64,000 bases of DNA, taken from contig NZ_MVBC01000009.1 in assembly GCF_002007105.1 (NCBI RefSeq), positions 186,001 through 250,000 on the forward strand, read 5' to 3'. Positions 46,679 to 54,007 of the stretch are shown piece by piece. Position 1 is the first letter of the stretch. Each line of letters begins with the position of its first letter. The translations under genes were made by a program, and so were the position numbers. Source of the DNA: Hymenobacter sp. CRA2 (GTDB lineage: Bacteria; Bacteroidota; Bacteroidia; Cytophagales; Hymenobacteraceae). The notes under the pieces are model-generated. The model saw only the letters and a list, made by a program, of their open reading frames with translations. It was not told where the DNA came from and searched no databases.

Positions 46679-47278
46679 TCACTTGGCCGGGCTGGTCCAC
46701 GGGTTGCCCTTAATGCGGAAGCGCCACGGCAGGGCCGCGTCGGCGCCGGCGTAGTCGATACCGACGCGGGGGCTGGCGACGATGTCAGCGGCGGGCACGA
46801 CTTCCTGGTGGTCTTCCAGCCAGATAAGGTCGCCGCTTAAATCGGTACCGTAGTGACTGACCTGAATACCCAGCGCCTGCGTGAGCAGACCGGGGCCGGC
46901 GGTTAGGTTTTTCGCGGCCGTAGTCAGGCCCCGCCGCAGCTGCATTTCGGCAATGCCTTCGGTGGGTTCGAGGCCCCGAATGAGCACGGCATCGGCCTTA
47001 CCGGCCACGTTGGTGATGATATTGAACAAGGCGTAACGCCCGTAAATCAGGTACACGTAGGCGACGCCACCGGCCTCGTACATCACGCGGGTGCGCTTGG
47101 TGAAGCGGCCGAGGTGCGAGTGACAGGCCTGGTCGTCGATATGGGCGTAAGCCTCGGTTTCGACGATGCGGCCGCCGGTGAGGACGCCATCGATGCGCGT
47201 AAACAGGTACTTACCAACCAGGTCGCGGGCAATGGCTACCACATCGGGTTGTTGGTAATAGGCGAGCGGGAGTTTCAT
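46679..47278 (-). CDS. DNA-3-methyladenine glycosylase (AAG/MPG family)
   Basis: This 199-aa protein has the Pur_DNA_glyco fold pattern: DLVGKYLFTR, GGRIVETEAYAHIDDQACHSHLG (with the catalytic Glu in ETEAY) and GPGLLTQALGI near the middle. It removes alkylated purines such as 3-methyladenine and hypoxanthine from DNA. It is a monocistronic gene converging with the methyltransferase; an inverted-repeat element lies between their stops. Upstream is the divergent cobalamin-regulated unit. Confidence 0.92.
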   Translation of the reverse strand: MKLPLAYYQQPDVVAIARDLVGKYLFTRIDGVLTGGRIVETEAYAHIDDQACHSHLGRFTKRTRVMYEAGGVAYVYLIYGRYALFNIITNVAGKADAVLIRGLEPTEGIAEMQLRRGLTTAAKNLTAGPGLLTQALGIQVSHYGTDLSGDLIWLEDHQEVVPAADIVASPRVGIDYAGADAALPWRFRIKGNPWTSPAK

Positions 47279-47463
47279 GCGCAGGCTGTACGCTTGGCCT
47301 GGATTTATGGCCGGTGATGCGGTTGGTGTTTCGCTCCCGACGCAGTATTCATCAACCGCACAAAGCCATGACAGTCAGTAACAAGACTGTGCCGACCGGC
47401 CACAAAATCCGTACAATCCGGAGAAACGAAGTTCAGCGAAGCTAATGCGGCTAAATCCGTGAT

Positions 47464-47471
47464 TATCTTTG
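47464..47471 (+). promoter_or_regulatory. -7 box of the cobalamin-controlled btuB/btuG unit
   Basis: TATCTTTG, a full match, lies just upstream of the riboswitch, so the aptamer would sit at the start of the transcript. No TTG is seen at -33. Confidence 0.65.
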
Positions 47472-47474
47472 CCG

Positions 47475-47690
47475 CTGCATGGGTGGCCAGACCCCGATTG
47501 GGGGGCGCGGCTGAAAAGGGAATGCCGTGAAATTCGGCGACTGTCCCCGCAACTGTGAGCTTCATTACCATGCGTCGGGCCTCTCTTCGCCACTGTTCCG
47601 CTGATGGCGGCCTTCATTAGGCCGCCGGAGGGATGGGAAGGCCGCCCGACGCGAAGCAAGTCAGGAGACCTGCCCCTGCACATCTTAGTG
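47475..47690 (+). promoter_or_regulatory. cobalamin riboswitch
   Basis: The conserved parts occur in order: AAAAGGGAA near 47514, GTG, then GACTGTCCCCGCAACTGTGAGC at 47539-47560, GCCACTG at about 47589, and the B12 box ending CAGGAGACCTGCC at 47662-47674. The aptamer would bind adenosyl- or other cobalamins and lower expression of the receptor that follows, by hiding its start or by termination. The outer limits are approximate. The start codon is 165 bases further on, so the regulatory (expression) part lies between. Confidence 0.93.
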
Positions 47691-47854
47691 TTCGGCGCCT
47701 GCGGAGGACGGGCGGAGAATGAATCATTGCGGGCGGGTAGCTACGCGGCTCCAGCCCATTTTTTCCTGATTCTGACTCGGCCCGGCGGGCGGCTTTCACG
47801 AGCTGGCGGCAGGGTTCTGAACCGAAATTTTCGGCCCCGAAAACTTTGGTTCGG
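47691..47854 (+). other. leader between riboswitch and btuB start
   Basis: These 164 bases hold the expression platform if there is one. The TTTGG before the ATG is in the translated frame. I do not see a T-run terminator, so control of translation is more likely than termination, but this is only an inference. Confidence 0.45.
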
Positions 47855-49816
47855 ATGTATGCTTTCTTCTCCCTGGCGCGGCCTCTGCGGCAGCGCGGGC
47901 TGCTTCTGACTTGGCTTAGCCTAAGCCTGCAGCTACCGGCGTGGGCCCAAGCTCCCCGCCCGGCGCCAGCTGATACGGCCCGTCATCTGCTGCCCGGCGT
48001 GCAGGTGCAAGCCTTGCGCCCGGCCCGTTATGCCGCTGGCAGCCGCTTCACCACGCTCGATTCGGTGGCGCTGGCGCCCTACCAGGCCGGCACCGTGGCC
48101 GATGCGCTATCGGCCCGCTCGCCGCTGTACGTGAAGACCTACGGGCCGGGGCAGCTAGCGTCGATATCCATCCGCGGCACCTCGGCGCGGCACACGGCCG
48201 TGCTCTGGCATGGCTTTTCCCTGAACTTCCCCACGCTGGGTGAGGCCGACTTTGCCCTGCTGCCGGTGGCCTCGGTAGGCCGCATCGATGTGCAGCACGG
48301 CCCGGCGGCGGCGCTGTACGGCACCGGCGCCATGGGCGGCGCGGTGGTGCTCGGCGCCCAGGCCGCGCCCGTTGGCACCCAGGTCAGCGGGATGGTGGAA
48401 GCTGGCAGCTTTGGCCACCGGGCCCTGAGCTTTCAGGGCAGCCAGCGCGACAGCAGCGTGAGCATCCGCACGGGCTTTATGCACCGCACAGCACAGAACG
48501 ATTTCCGCTACGCCGCGCCCGAGCTTGGCGGCACGGTGTGGCGGCGGCAGGAAAACGCGGCCCTTAACCAAAGCAGCTTCACCCAGGACCTCAGCCTGCG
48601 CTTAAGTGCCCACGACGAGCTGCTCGGAGCGCTGTGGATAACCAGTGCCGACCGGCAGATTCAGCCCGCCATTGGCTCAGCCAACCGTGCAGCCCGCGAA
48701 GTGGACCAGAGCGCCCGGGCCCTGCTGGGCTACCGCCACCAGCACCGCCGCGGCGAAACGGCCGTGCGCGCCGCCTGGTTTGGCGACCTGATTGACTACG
48801 GCGACAACTCGATGCGCACCAGCCACTCGCGCACCCAAAACCGCCAGGCGCAGGCCGAGCACACCTTTCAGGCCGCGCCGAACCTGGGTCTGCGCCTGGG
48901 CGCGGAAGTGCAGCAGCTGGTGGCCGACGTGGATGGGTACCGACGCCGCATCGAGGAGTGGCGCTTCGCCGGCTTCGGGCTGCTGCGCTACGACCCCACG
49001 CCGCGCCTGCGCCTTACCCTGAACGCCCGGCAGGCCGCCCTGCCCCACCGCCGCCCGCCACTGGCCCCTACGCTAGGCGCCGAGTGGGAGCTGTGGCGCA
49101 CGGCCGCGCAGCAGCTGTGGCTGAAGGGCAACGTGGCCCGCAGCTACCGCGCCCCTACCCTGAACGAGCGGTACTGGCCCACCGGCAACCCCAACCTGCT
49201 GCCCGAAACGGGCTTTGGCTACGAAGGCGGGCTGCACCACGAAGCCCGCTGGGGCCGGATCGGCGCCATCGGCACCGAAGTCGACGTGACGGCCTACCGC
49301 CTGCTGGTCGACGACTGGGTACAGTGGATACCCAACGACGCCGGCCAGTGGAGCCCGCGCAACCTGCGGCAGGTGCGCACCCAAGGCCTGGAATTCAGCG
49401 GCCAGCTGCACTACGCGGCCGGGCGCTACCAGCTGACGGGCCGCCTCGGCTACGCCTTCACGCAGGCTCAGAAAGTGAGCGGCTACGCCGTGGATGAAGA
49501 CCCAAGCGGCGTGCAGCTGGCCTACGTGCCGCTGCACGCCGGCAACGTGGCCGTGGACCAAAGCTGGCGCGGCTGGACGCTGACCAGCAGCCTGGCCCTG
49601 ACCAGCTACCGCTACACCGACGCCTCGGCCACCACTTTCCTGCCCGGCTACGCCCTGCTGAACGCTTCGGCCGGACGCACCTTCCGCGTGCAGCGCTGGC
49701 AGCTGACGGCGCTGGTGCAGGGCTACAACCTCACCAACACGGCCTACCAGAACTACGCTTTCCGGGCCATGCCGCTGCGTTCCGCGGCCCTGAGCCTGCG
49801 CGCCAGCTGGTACTGA
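47855..49816 (+). CDS. btuB: TonB-dependent outer-membrane cobalamin receptor
   Basis: This 653-aa protein has a signal peptide (MYAFFSLARPLRQRGLLLTWLSLSLQLPAWAQ), a plug domain (YVKTYGPGQLASISIRGTSARHTAVLWHG, then SVGRIDVQHGPAAALYGTGAMGGAVVL) and a beta-barrel of about 500 residues that ends in SLRASWY. It is rather short for a TonB receptor, close to E. coli BtuB. The riboswitch directly in front marks it as the B12 uptake channel. I choose the ATG at 47855; the earlier TTG adds only three residues. It lies 38 bases before a BtuG-like gene. Confidence 0.9.
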   Translation: MYAFFSLARPLRQRGLLLTWLSLSLQLPAWAQAPRPAPADTARHLLPGVQVQALRPARYAAGSRFTTLDSVALAPYQAGTVADALSARSPLYVKTYGPGQLASISIRGTSARHTAVLWHGFSLNFPTLGEADFALLPVASVGRIDVQHGPAAALYGTGAMGGAVVLGAQAAPVGTQVSGMVEAGSFGHRALSFQGSQRDSSVSIRTGFMHRTAQNDFRYAAPELGGTVWRRQENAALNQSSFTQDLSLRLSAHDELLGALWITSADRQIQPAIGSANRAAREVDQSARALLGYRHQHRRGETAVRAAWFGDLIDYGDNSMRTSHSRTQNRQAQAEHTFQAAPNLGLRLGAEVQQLVADVDGYRRRIEEWRFAGFGLLRYDPTPRLRLTLNARQAALPHRRPPLAPTLGAEWELWRTAAQQLWLKGNVARSYRAPTLNERYWPTGNPNLLPETGFGYEGGLHHEARWGRIGAIGTEVDVTAYRLLVDDWVQWIPNDAGQWSPRNLRQVRTQGLEFSGQLHYAAGRYQLTGRLGYAFTQAQKVSGYAVDEDPSGVQLAYVPLHAGNVAVDQSWRGWTLTSSLALTSYRYTDASATTFLPGYALLNASAGRTFRVQRWQLTALVQGYNLTNTAYQNYAFRAMPLRSAALSLRASWY

Positions 49817-49854
49817 TACCCCTAACACCTCATTTCACTCACCTTATTCTCCGC

Positions 49855-50943
49855 ATGAAAACCTTTTCTCTCCTGCGCACGGCCCCGGTGTTCGGGCTGG
49901 CCTTGTCGGGCCTGCTCTTCAGCTGCGAGCCGAAGAAGAAAGAAGACCCGCAGCCGCAGCAGCCCGAGCCGCAAGCCATTCGCCACGACTCGGTGTACGT
50001 GGTCAACGAGGGCCAGTTCGGCACACCCAACGGCTCGGTGAGCCTGTACATCAAGTCGACCAAAGCCAGCGAGAAAGACCCGTTTCTGCGGGTGAATTCG
50101 CGCACGCTCGGCGACGTAGTGCAGTCGATGAGCGTGGTGGGCAACAAGGGCTACGTGGTAGTCAACAACGGCAACAAGGTGGAAGTGGTGAATCTGCCCG
50201 ACTTCCGCTCAGCCGGCGTCGTCACGGGCCTGGCCCTGCCGCGTTATCTGGCGGCCGATAACAACAAGGGCTTCGTCACGGAGTGGGTAGCCTACGGCCA
50301 AACCGGCCGCGTATCCATTGTCGACCTGCGCACCAACGCCGTGACGACCACCGTGCCAGTGGGCAAGCTGCCCGAGCAGCCGCTGCTGCTCAACGGCAAG
50401 CTGTACGTGCCGAACTCCGACGAAAACACCCTCACGGTCATCAACACGACTTCCAACCAGGTAGAGACGACCCTCTCCATTGCCGACGGACCGAACTCCC
50501 TGGCGAAAGACGCGGCCGGCAACATCTGGGTGCTGTGCAGCGGCCTGACGCGCTACAACCCGGTGCCGCCCTACAACGTGCTGTCGAGCACGCCGGGCAA
50601 GCTGGTGCGCCTGAACCCAGCCGCCCCGACGACGGGCCGGCTGGAGCTGCCCTTCGCCAGCGGCGGGGCCACCAACCTGCAGGTGTCGCCCGACGGGCAG
50701 CAGCTGTATTACCGCTATGAGGGGGCCGTGTACCGCATGAGCGCCGCCGCCACGGCCCTGCCCACTACGGCCCTGATCCGGCGCCGCCTGAACGGCATCG
50801 GCGTGGACCCCACCGATGGTACGCTGTACGGCGGCGTGGGCAACTACACCACCGATGGCCGCACCGTGCGCTACAACACCAGCGGCGCCCCCGTCGATTC
50901 GTTCAGCGTCGGCATCGGCCCGAGCGGCTTCTCTTTCCGCTAG
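49855..50943 (+). CDS. btuG: BtuG-like surface beta-propeller lipoprotein (DUF5074/YncE-like)
   Basis: This 362-aa protein has a lipoprotein signal (LSGLLFSCEPKKKED, Cys24) followed by a beta-propeller of YncE type, with repeats such as KVEVVNLPDF and VSIVDLRTNAVTTTVPVGKLPEQ. In Bacteroides, BtuG is a surface lipoprotein that binds cobalamin very tightly and hands it to BtuB. The same position, build and control make BtuG the best guess here. Identity to the known BtuG proteins was not tested. A strong terminator follows. Confidence 0.75.
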   Translation: MKTFSLLRTAPVFGLALSGLLFSCEPKKKEDPQPQQPEPQAIRHDSVYVVNEGQFGTPNGSVSLYIKSTKASEKDPFLRVNSRTLGDVVQSMSVVGNKGYVVVNNGNKVEVVNLPDFRSAGVVTGLALPRYLAADNNKGFVTEWVAYGQTGRVSIVDLRTNAVTTTVPVGKLPEQPLLLNGKLYVPNSDENTLTVINTTSNQVETTLSIADGPNSLAKDAAGNIWVLCSGLTRYNPVPPYNVLSSTPGKLVRLNPAAPTTGRLELPFASGGATNLQVSPDGQQLYYRYEGAVYRMSAAATALPTTALIRRRLNGIGVDPTDGTLYGGVGNYTTDGRTVRYNTSGAPVDSFSVGIGPSGFSFR

Positions 50944-50967
50944 TCAGCTTCTCGGTCTGTCTTAAGC

Positions 50968-51003
50968 AATAAGCCCCGCCGGCAGCTGCCGGCGGGGCTT
51001 ATT
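50968..51003. terminator. bidirectional terminator after btuG
   Basis: This is a perfect 36-base palindrome (18 + 18 without a separate loop; the central bases form it) with GC-rich stems and AATAAG/CTTATT ends. It lies between the converging btuG and lipoprotein genes. Confidence 0.92.
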
Positions 51004-51022
51004 CGTTGTTGGCGTACAGCAG

Positions 51023-51301
51023 TTAGTCGGCCTTGCCGTCGTTGTCGCGGTCTTTCCGCTCGCTGCCGCCTTCGTACATGCGTTCCTGCTTGCTCACGGC
51101 CGTGTCCTGCTGAATACGGGCGCTGTCGACGCCGCCGGTGGGGTGATGGGCGCCCGGGTCGAGGGCAATTTTATCGGTGCCGCGCTCTACGTTGGTGTCG
51201 CCCGTTTCGGTGCCGGTGTTGCAGGCCGTCAGCCCAGCGGCCAGCAGCGCAGCCGCGCCCGCGTAGCGCAGGGTCCGCAGCAGGTGGAGGGAGGTGTTCA
51301 T
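51023..51301 (-). CDS. small lipoprotein of unknown function
   Basis: This 92-aa protein starts MNTSLHLLRTLRYAGAAALLAAGLTACNTG with a clear lipobox LTAC (Cys about residue 27). The mature part is 65 residues, polar and probably unstructured, ending in DRDNDGKAD, a calcium-loop-like acidic stretch. A 28-residue upstream extension has no support. It converges with btuG and is divergent from the next gene. The function is unknown. Confidence 0.7.
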   Translation of the reverse strand: MNTSLHLLRTLRYAGAAALLAAGLTACNTGTETGDTNVERGTDKIALDPGAHHPTGGVDSARIQQDTAVSKQERMYEGGSERKDRDNDGKAD

Positions 51302-51414
51302 GGAAGTAAGGAGTAAGGTTGAGGTCGGGACAATATACGCGCCGCTCAAGAGCTGCGGCAACGCAGGTGCTAGCACAAACGCCAACGGGGCTAATTGGTT
51401 GACCGCCGACGGTC

Positions 51415-51422
51415 TATCTTTG
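51415..51422 (+). promoter_or_regulatory. -7 box four bases before an ATG (second case)
   Basis: TATCTTTG is followed by CTGC and the ATG at 51427. A TTG lies 17 bases upstream (51395-51397), somewhat close. As at 44689, the transcript would have almost no leader. Confidence 0.6.
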
Positions 51423-51426
51423 CTGC

Positions 51427-51786
51427 ATGGCTGCTCCGCGTCGTCGCTCCCCCAAGGCTCCCCTACTTGCTCATCCGTTGGTTCGCCGCGCCGGTATTCT
51501 GCTGGCGGTGAGTCTGGTACTTTCCTTTGCGCTGGTGGCGTACCTATTCGGGCTGACCAGCGGCTTTTTTGGCCGGCTGATGGGCGCCACCTTCGTGTGG
51601 TTTGTGCTGTTGGGCGTCACTTTTTTGGCCGTGGTACCGTTTGTCAATTGGGCGGCCGAGAACTGGTTTGGCCGGACCTGGGCCGAAGCCCCCACGCCGC
51701 AGCCTACGCGCCGCCCCCGAGCCGCCAACACCCCCAAGCCCGCCCGCTACGCCCCGCGTCCGGCCGAGAAAGACCCGAAATCGTGA
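51427..51786 (+). CDS. small membrane protein of unknown function
   Basis: This 119-aa protein has two membrane helices (about 22-44 and 52-72) between a basic N-terminus and a Pro/Arg-rich cytoplasmic tail. I recognise no family. Its stop overlaps the GTG start of the AraC-type regulator (GTGA), so the two are made together. Co-expression suggests it may be a membrane partner of the metal-response genes downstream. Confidence 0.65.
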   Translation: MAAPRRRSPKAPLLAHPLVRRAGILLAVSLVLSFALVAYLFGLTSGFFGRLMGATFVWFVLLGVTFLAVVPFVNWAAENWFGRTWAEAPTPQPTRRPRAANTPKPARYAPRPAEKDPKS

Positions 51787-52346
51787 CCACCGAGCTGCAC
51801 ATCAAAAACATGGTTTGCCCGCGCTGCATCAGCACGGTGCACGCTATTTTGACTGATGCAGGCCTGCAGCCGCAGGAGGTGACGCTGGGCCACGCCGTGC
51901 TCGACGAAGCTACGCCTGCCGACCAGGCCCAACTAAAGCCCCTGCTGGAAGCAGCCGGCTTCGAGCTGCTGCAGGGCCGCGACGAGCAGCTGGTAGACCA
52001 AGTGAAGCTGGCTTTGGCCGATTACCTGGAGCACCTGCGCACGGCGCGCGTGCCCCTGACCACGTCGGCATTTCTGGCCGAGCGGTTTGAGTCCTCCTAC
52101 GCCCACCTGAGCAAGCTGTTTTCGCGGCTGGTGGGCATCACGCTGGAGAAATACCTCATCCGGCTGAAAATCGAGCGGGTGAAGGAGCTGCTGAGCTACG
52201 GGCAGCTGACGCTGGCCGAAATTGCCGAGGAGCTGCGCTACAGCTCGTCGCAGCACCTGAGCACGCAGTTTCGCCAGGTGACGGGCCAGACGGTGACCGA
52301 ATACCGGGCTAACCCGCAGCGCACTTCGCTGGACCAGATTGCCTGA
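51783..52346 (+). CDS. HMA-AraC hybrid transcription regulator
   Basis: This 187-aa protein has an N-terminal HMA-like part with the metal site MVCPRC (C-x2-C, residues 10-15) and a C-terminal AraC helix-turn-helix pair (TLEKYLIRLKIERVKELLSYG, then LAEIAEELRYSSSQHLSTQFRQVTG). I choose the GTG at 51783, which overlaps the previous stop by four bases. The in-frame region before it has no support. It is typical of Bacteroidota and is thought to answer to a soft metal ion, perhaps copper; the metal is inference. The next gene is Met/His-rich. Confidence 0.85.
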   Translation: MTTELHIKNMVCPRCISTVHAILTDAGLQPQEVTLGHAVLDEATPADQAQLKPLLEAAGFELLQGRDEQLVDQVKLALADYLEHLRTARVPLTTSAFLAERFESSYAHLSKLFSRLVGITLEKYLIRLKIERVKELLSYGQLTLAEIAEELRYSSSQHLSTQFRQVTGQTVTEYRANPQRTSLDQIA

Positions 52347-52416
52347 CGCGGCTTTGGTAGTGCCGAAAGTCGTACGCCGGGAACGGTAATCATGCACCAA
52401 CCCTAGGCCCGGTATC

Positions 52417-52435
52417 GGGGTATTTCAGCTACCCC
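52417..52435 (+). promoter_or_regulatory. hairpin before the Met/His-rich outer-membrane gene
   Basis: GGGGTA at 52417-52422 pairs with TACCCC at 52430-52435 around a 7-base loop. It lies 14 bases before the ATG at 52450. It could be an operator for the HMA-AraC regulator or a translation-control stem. No promoter box is seen nearby. Confidence 0.4.
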
Positions 52436-52449
52436 AATGTCCGAGCCTT

Positions 52450-53895
52450 ATGAAGCCTGCCTTGTCCCTTTTGGCGCTGTGGTTGCCCCTGGCCGCTGCC
52501 GCCCAGCATCAGCACCACCCCGCCCCCACCGCGCCGCCCGCCGATACTACCCACCAGCGCCACGCCGCGCCCATGCCGGGCATGGACCACAGCCAGCACG
52601 CGGGCCACAACATGCCCGGCATGGCACCCGACACCGCCCACCACATGAGCGGCATGCAGCACGGCGGGATGGAAAGCATGTCGCACGCCTACTCGCGCAA
52701 CCTGCCCATGTCGCGCAACGGTTCGGGTACGGCCTGGCAACCCGACGCCACGCCCATGTACATGTGGATGAGCCACCACGGCAAGTGGATGGTGATGAAC
52801 CACGGCGCCGTCTTTGGCCGCTACACCAACCAGAACATCGGCCGCTCGGGTGGGCAGCGCGGCGGCAGCACCTGGGACGCGCCCAACTGGTTTATGACCA
52901 TGGCCCAGCGCAACATTGGCCAGCGCGGGCTGCTGAACCTGACGGCCATGATTTCGCTGGATCCGCTCACCGAGGGCAAAAACGGCTACCCCTTGCTGTT
53001 TCAGTCGGGCGAGGCCTACAATGGCCAGACGCTTTACGACCGGCAGCACCCCCACGACCTGTTTTCGGCCCTGAGCATCGGCTACACCCACACTTTTTCG
53101 GAAGACGTGGACCTGAGCCTGTACCTGGGCTACCCCGGCGAGCCGGCCGTGGGCCCGACGGCCTTTATGCACCGCATATCGGCCATGCCCAACCCCGACG
53201 CGCCGCTGGGTCACCACTGGGTCGATGCCACGCACATTACCTTCGGGGTGGCCACGCTGGGGCTGCGCTACCGCCAATTTAAGCTCGAAGCCAGCAACTT
53301 CACCGGCCGGGAGCCCGACGAAAACCGCTACGACTTCGACCGGCCGCGCGCCGATTCGTGGTCGGGGCGCCTGCAGTGGAACCCCACGCGGGAGCTGTCG
53401 GTGCAGCTTGGTCAGGCCTGGCTCAAGAGCCCCGAGGAACTGCACCCCGAAGACGACGTGACGCGCACTACCGCCGCCGTGCTCCACAGCCGGCAGTGGG
53501 CTGATTACCGCTTTGTGGCGTCTTCCCTGATCTGGGGCATGAACAAATCGGGCCACGGCCGGGAGCATTCCGCCCTGGCCGAAACGAACCTCACGCTGGG
53601 CCGGCCGACGTTTTACGGCCGCTACGAGTTCGTGCAGAAGGACCCCGACGAGTTGAATGTGGTGCACCTGCACGAGAGCGAAACCACCTTCAACATCCAT
53701 GCCCTCACACTGGGCACCAGCTACCGCCTGGCGCAGCTGGGCCAGAAAGGCCCGGAGCTACATCTGGGCGCGCAAGGCACCGTGTACCGCCCCGATGCCG
53801 AAATCCGCGGCTACTACGGCAAGACGCCGGTATCGGCCCAGTTGTATCTGCGCCTGAACGCCCCGCTGATGCGCATGGGCGGTATGAAGATGTAG
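52450..53895 (+). CDS. Met/His-rich outer-membrane beta-barrel protein (probable metal handling)
   Basis: This 481-aa protein has a signal peptide (MKPALSLLALWLPLAAAAQ) followed by about 60 residues very rich in His and Met, such as HQHHP, MPGMDHSQHAGHNMPGM and HHMSGMQHGGMESMSH. These are typical ligands for Cu(I) or Ag(I). The rest looks like a beta-barrel with alternating strands (FKLEASNFTG, SAQLYLRLNAPLMRMGG). It probably binds or passes a soft metal at the outer membrane. It follows an HMA-AraC regulator. No exact family name is offered. Confidence 0.78.
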   Translation: MKPALSLLALWLPLAAAAQHQHHPAPTAPPADTTHQRHAAPMPGMDHSQHAGHNMPGMAPDTAHHMSGMQHGGMESMSHAYSRNLPMSRNGSGTAWQPDATPMYMWMSHHGKWMVMNHGAVFGRYTNQNIGRSGGQRGGSTWDAPNWFMTMAQRNIGQRGLLNLTAMISLDPLTEGKNGYPLLFQSGEAYNGQTLYDRQHPHDLFSALSIGYTHTFSEDVDLSLYLGYPGEPAVGPTAFMHRISAMPNPDAPLGHHWVDATHITFGVATLGLRYRQFKLEASNFTGREPDENRYDFDRPRADSWSGRLQWNPTRELSVQLGQAWLKSPEELHPEDDVTRTTAAVLHSRQWADYRFVASSLIWGMNKSGHGREHSALAETNLTLGRPTFYGRYEFVQKDPDELNVVHLHESETTFNIHALTLGTSYRLAQLGQKGPELHLGAQGTVYRPDAEIRGYYGKTPVSAQLYLRLNAPLMRMGGMKM

Positions 53896-53963
53896 CCTTC
53901 CTTTCTTCTGCAAGCCTTATTCTCATTAATAGGTGCGCCTGAGCCTAACGACTTGGGCGCACT

Positions 53964-53971
53964 TACCTTTG
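53964..53971 (+). promoter_or_regulatory. -7 box before the radical SAM gene
   Basis: TACCTTTG, a full match, lies 36 bases before the GTG at 54008. It lies inside the reading frame if an earlier start is chosen, which favours the GTG. Confidence 0.6.
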
Positions 53972-54007
53972 CGGGCACCTTTGCCGCCGCGTGGCGGTTG
54001 TTGCCCC

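Noticed and set aside
51294-51782. 163-residue extension of the HMA-AraC regulator
   Set aside because: It overlaps the membrane-protein gene at 51427-51786 in another frame; the GTGA overlap start is better.
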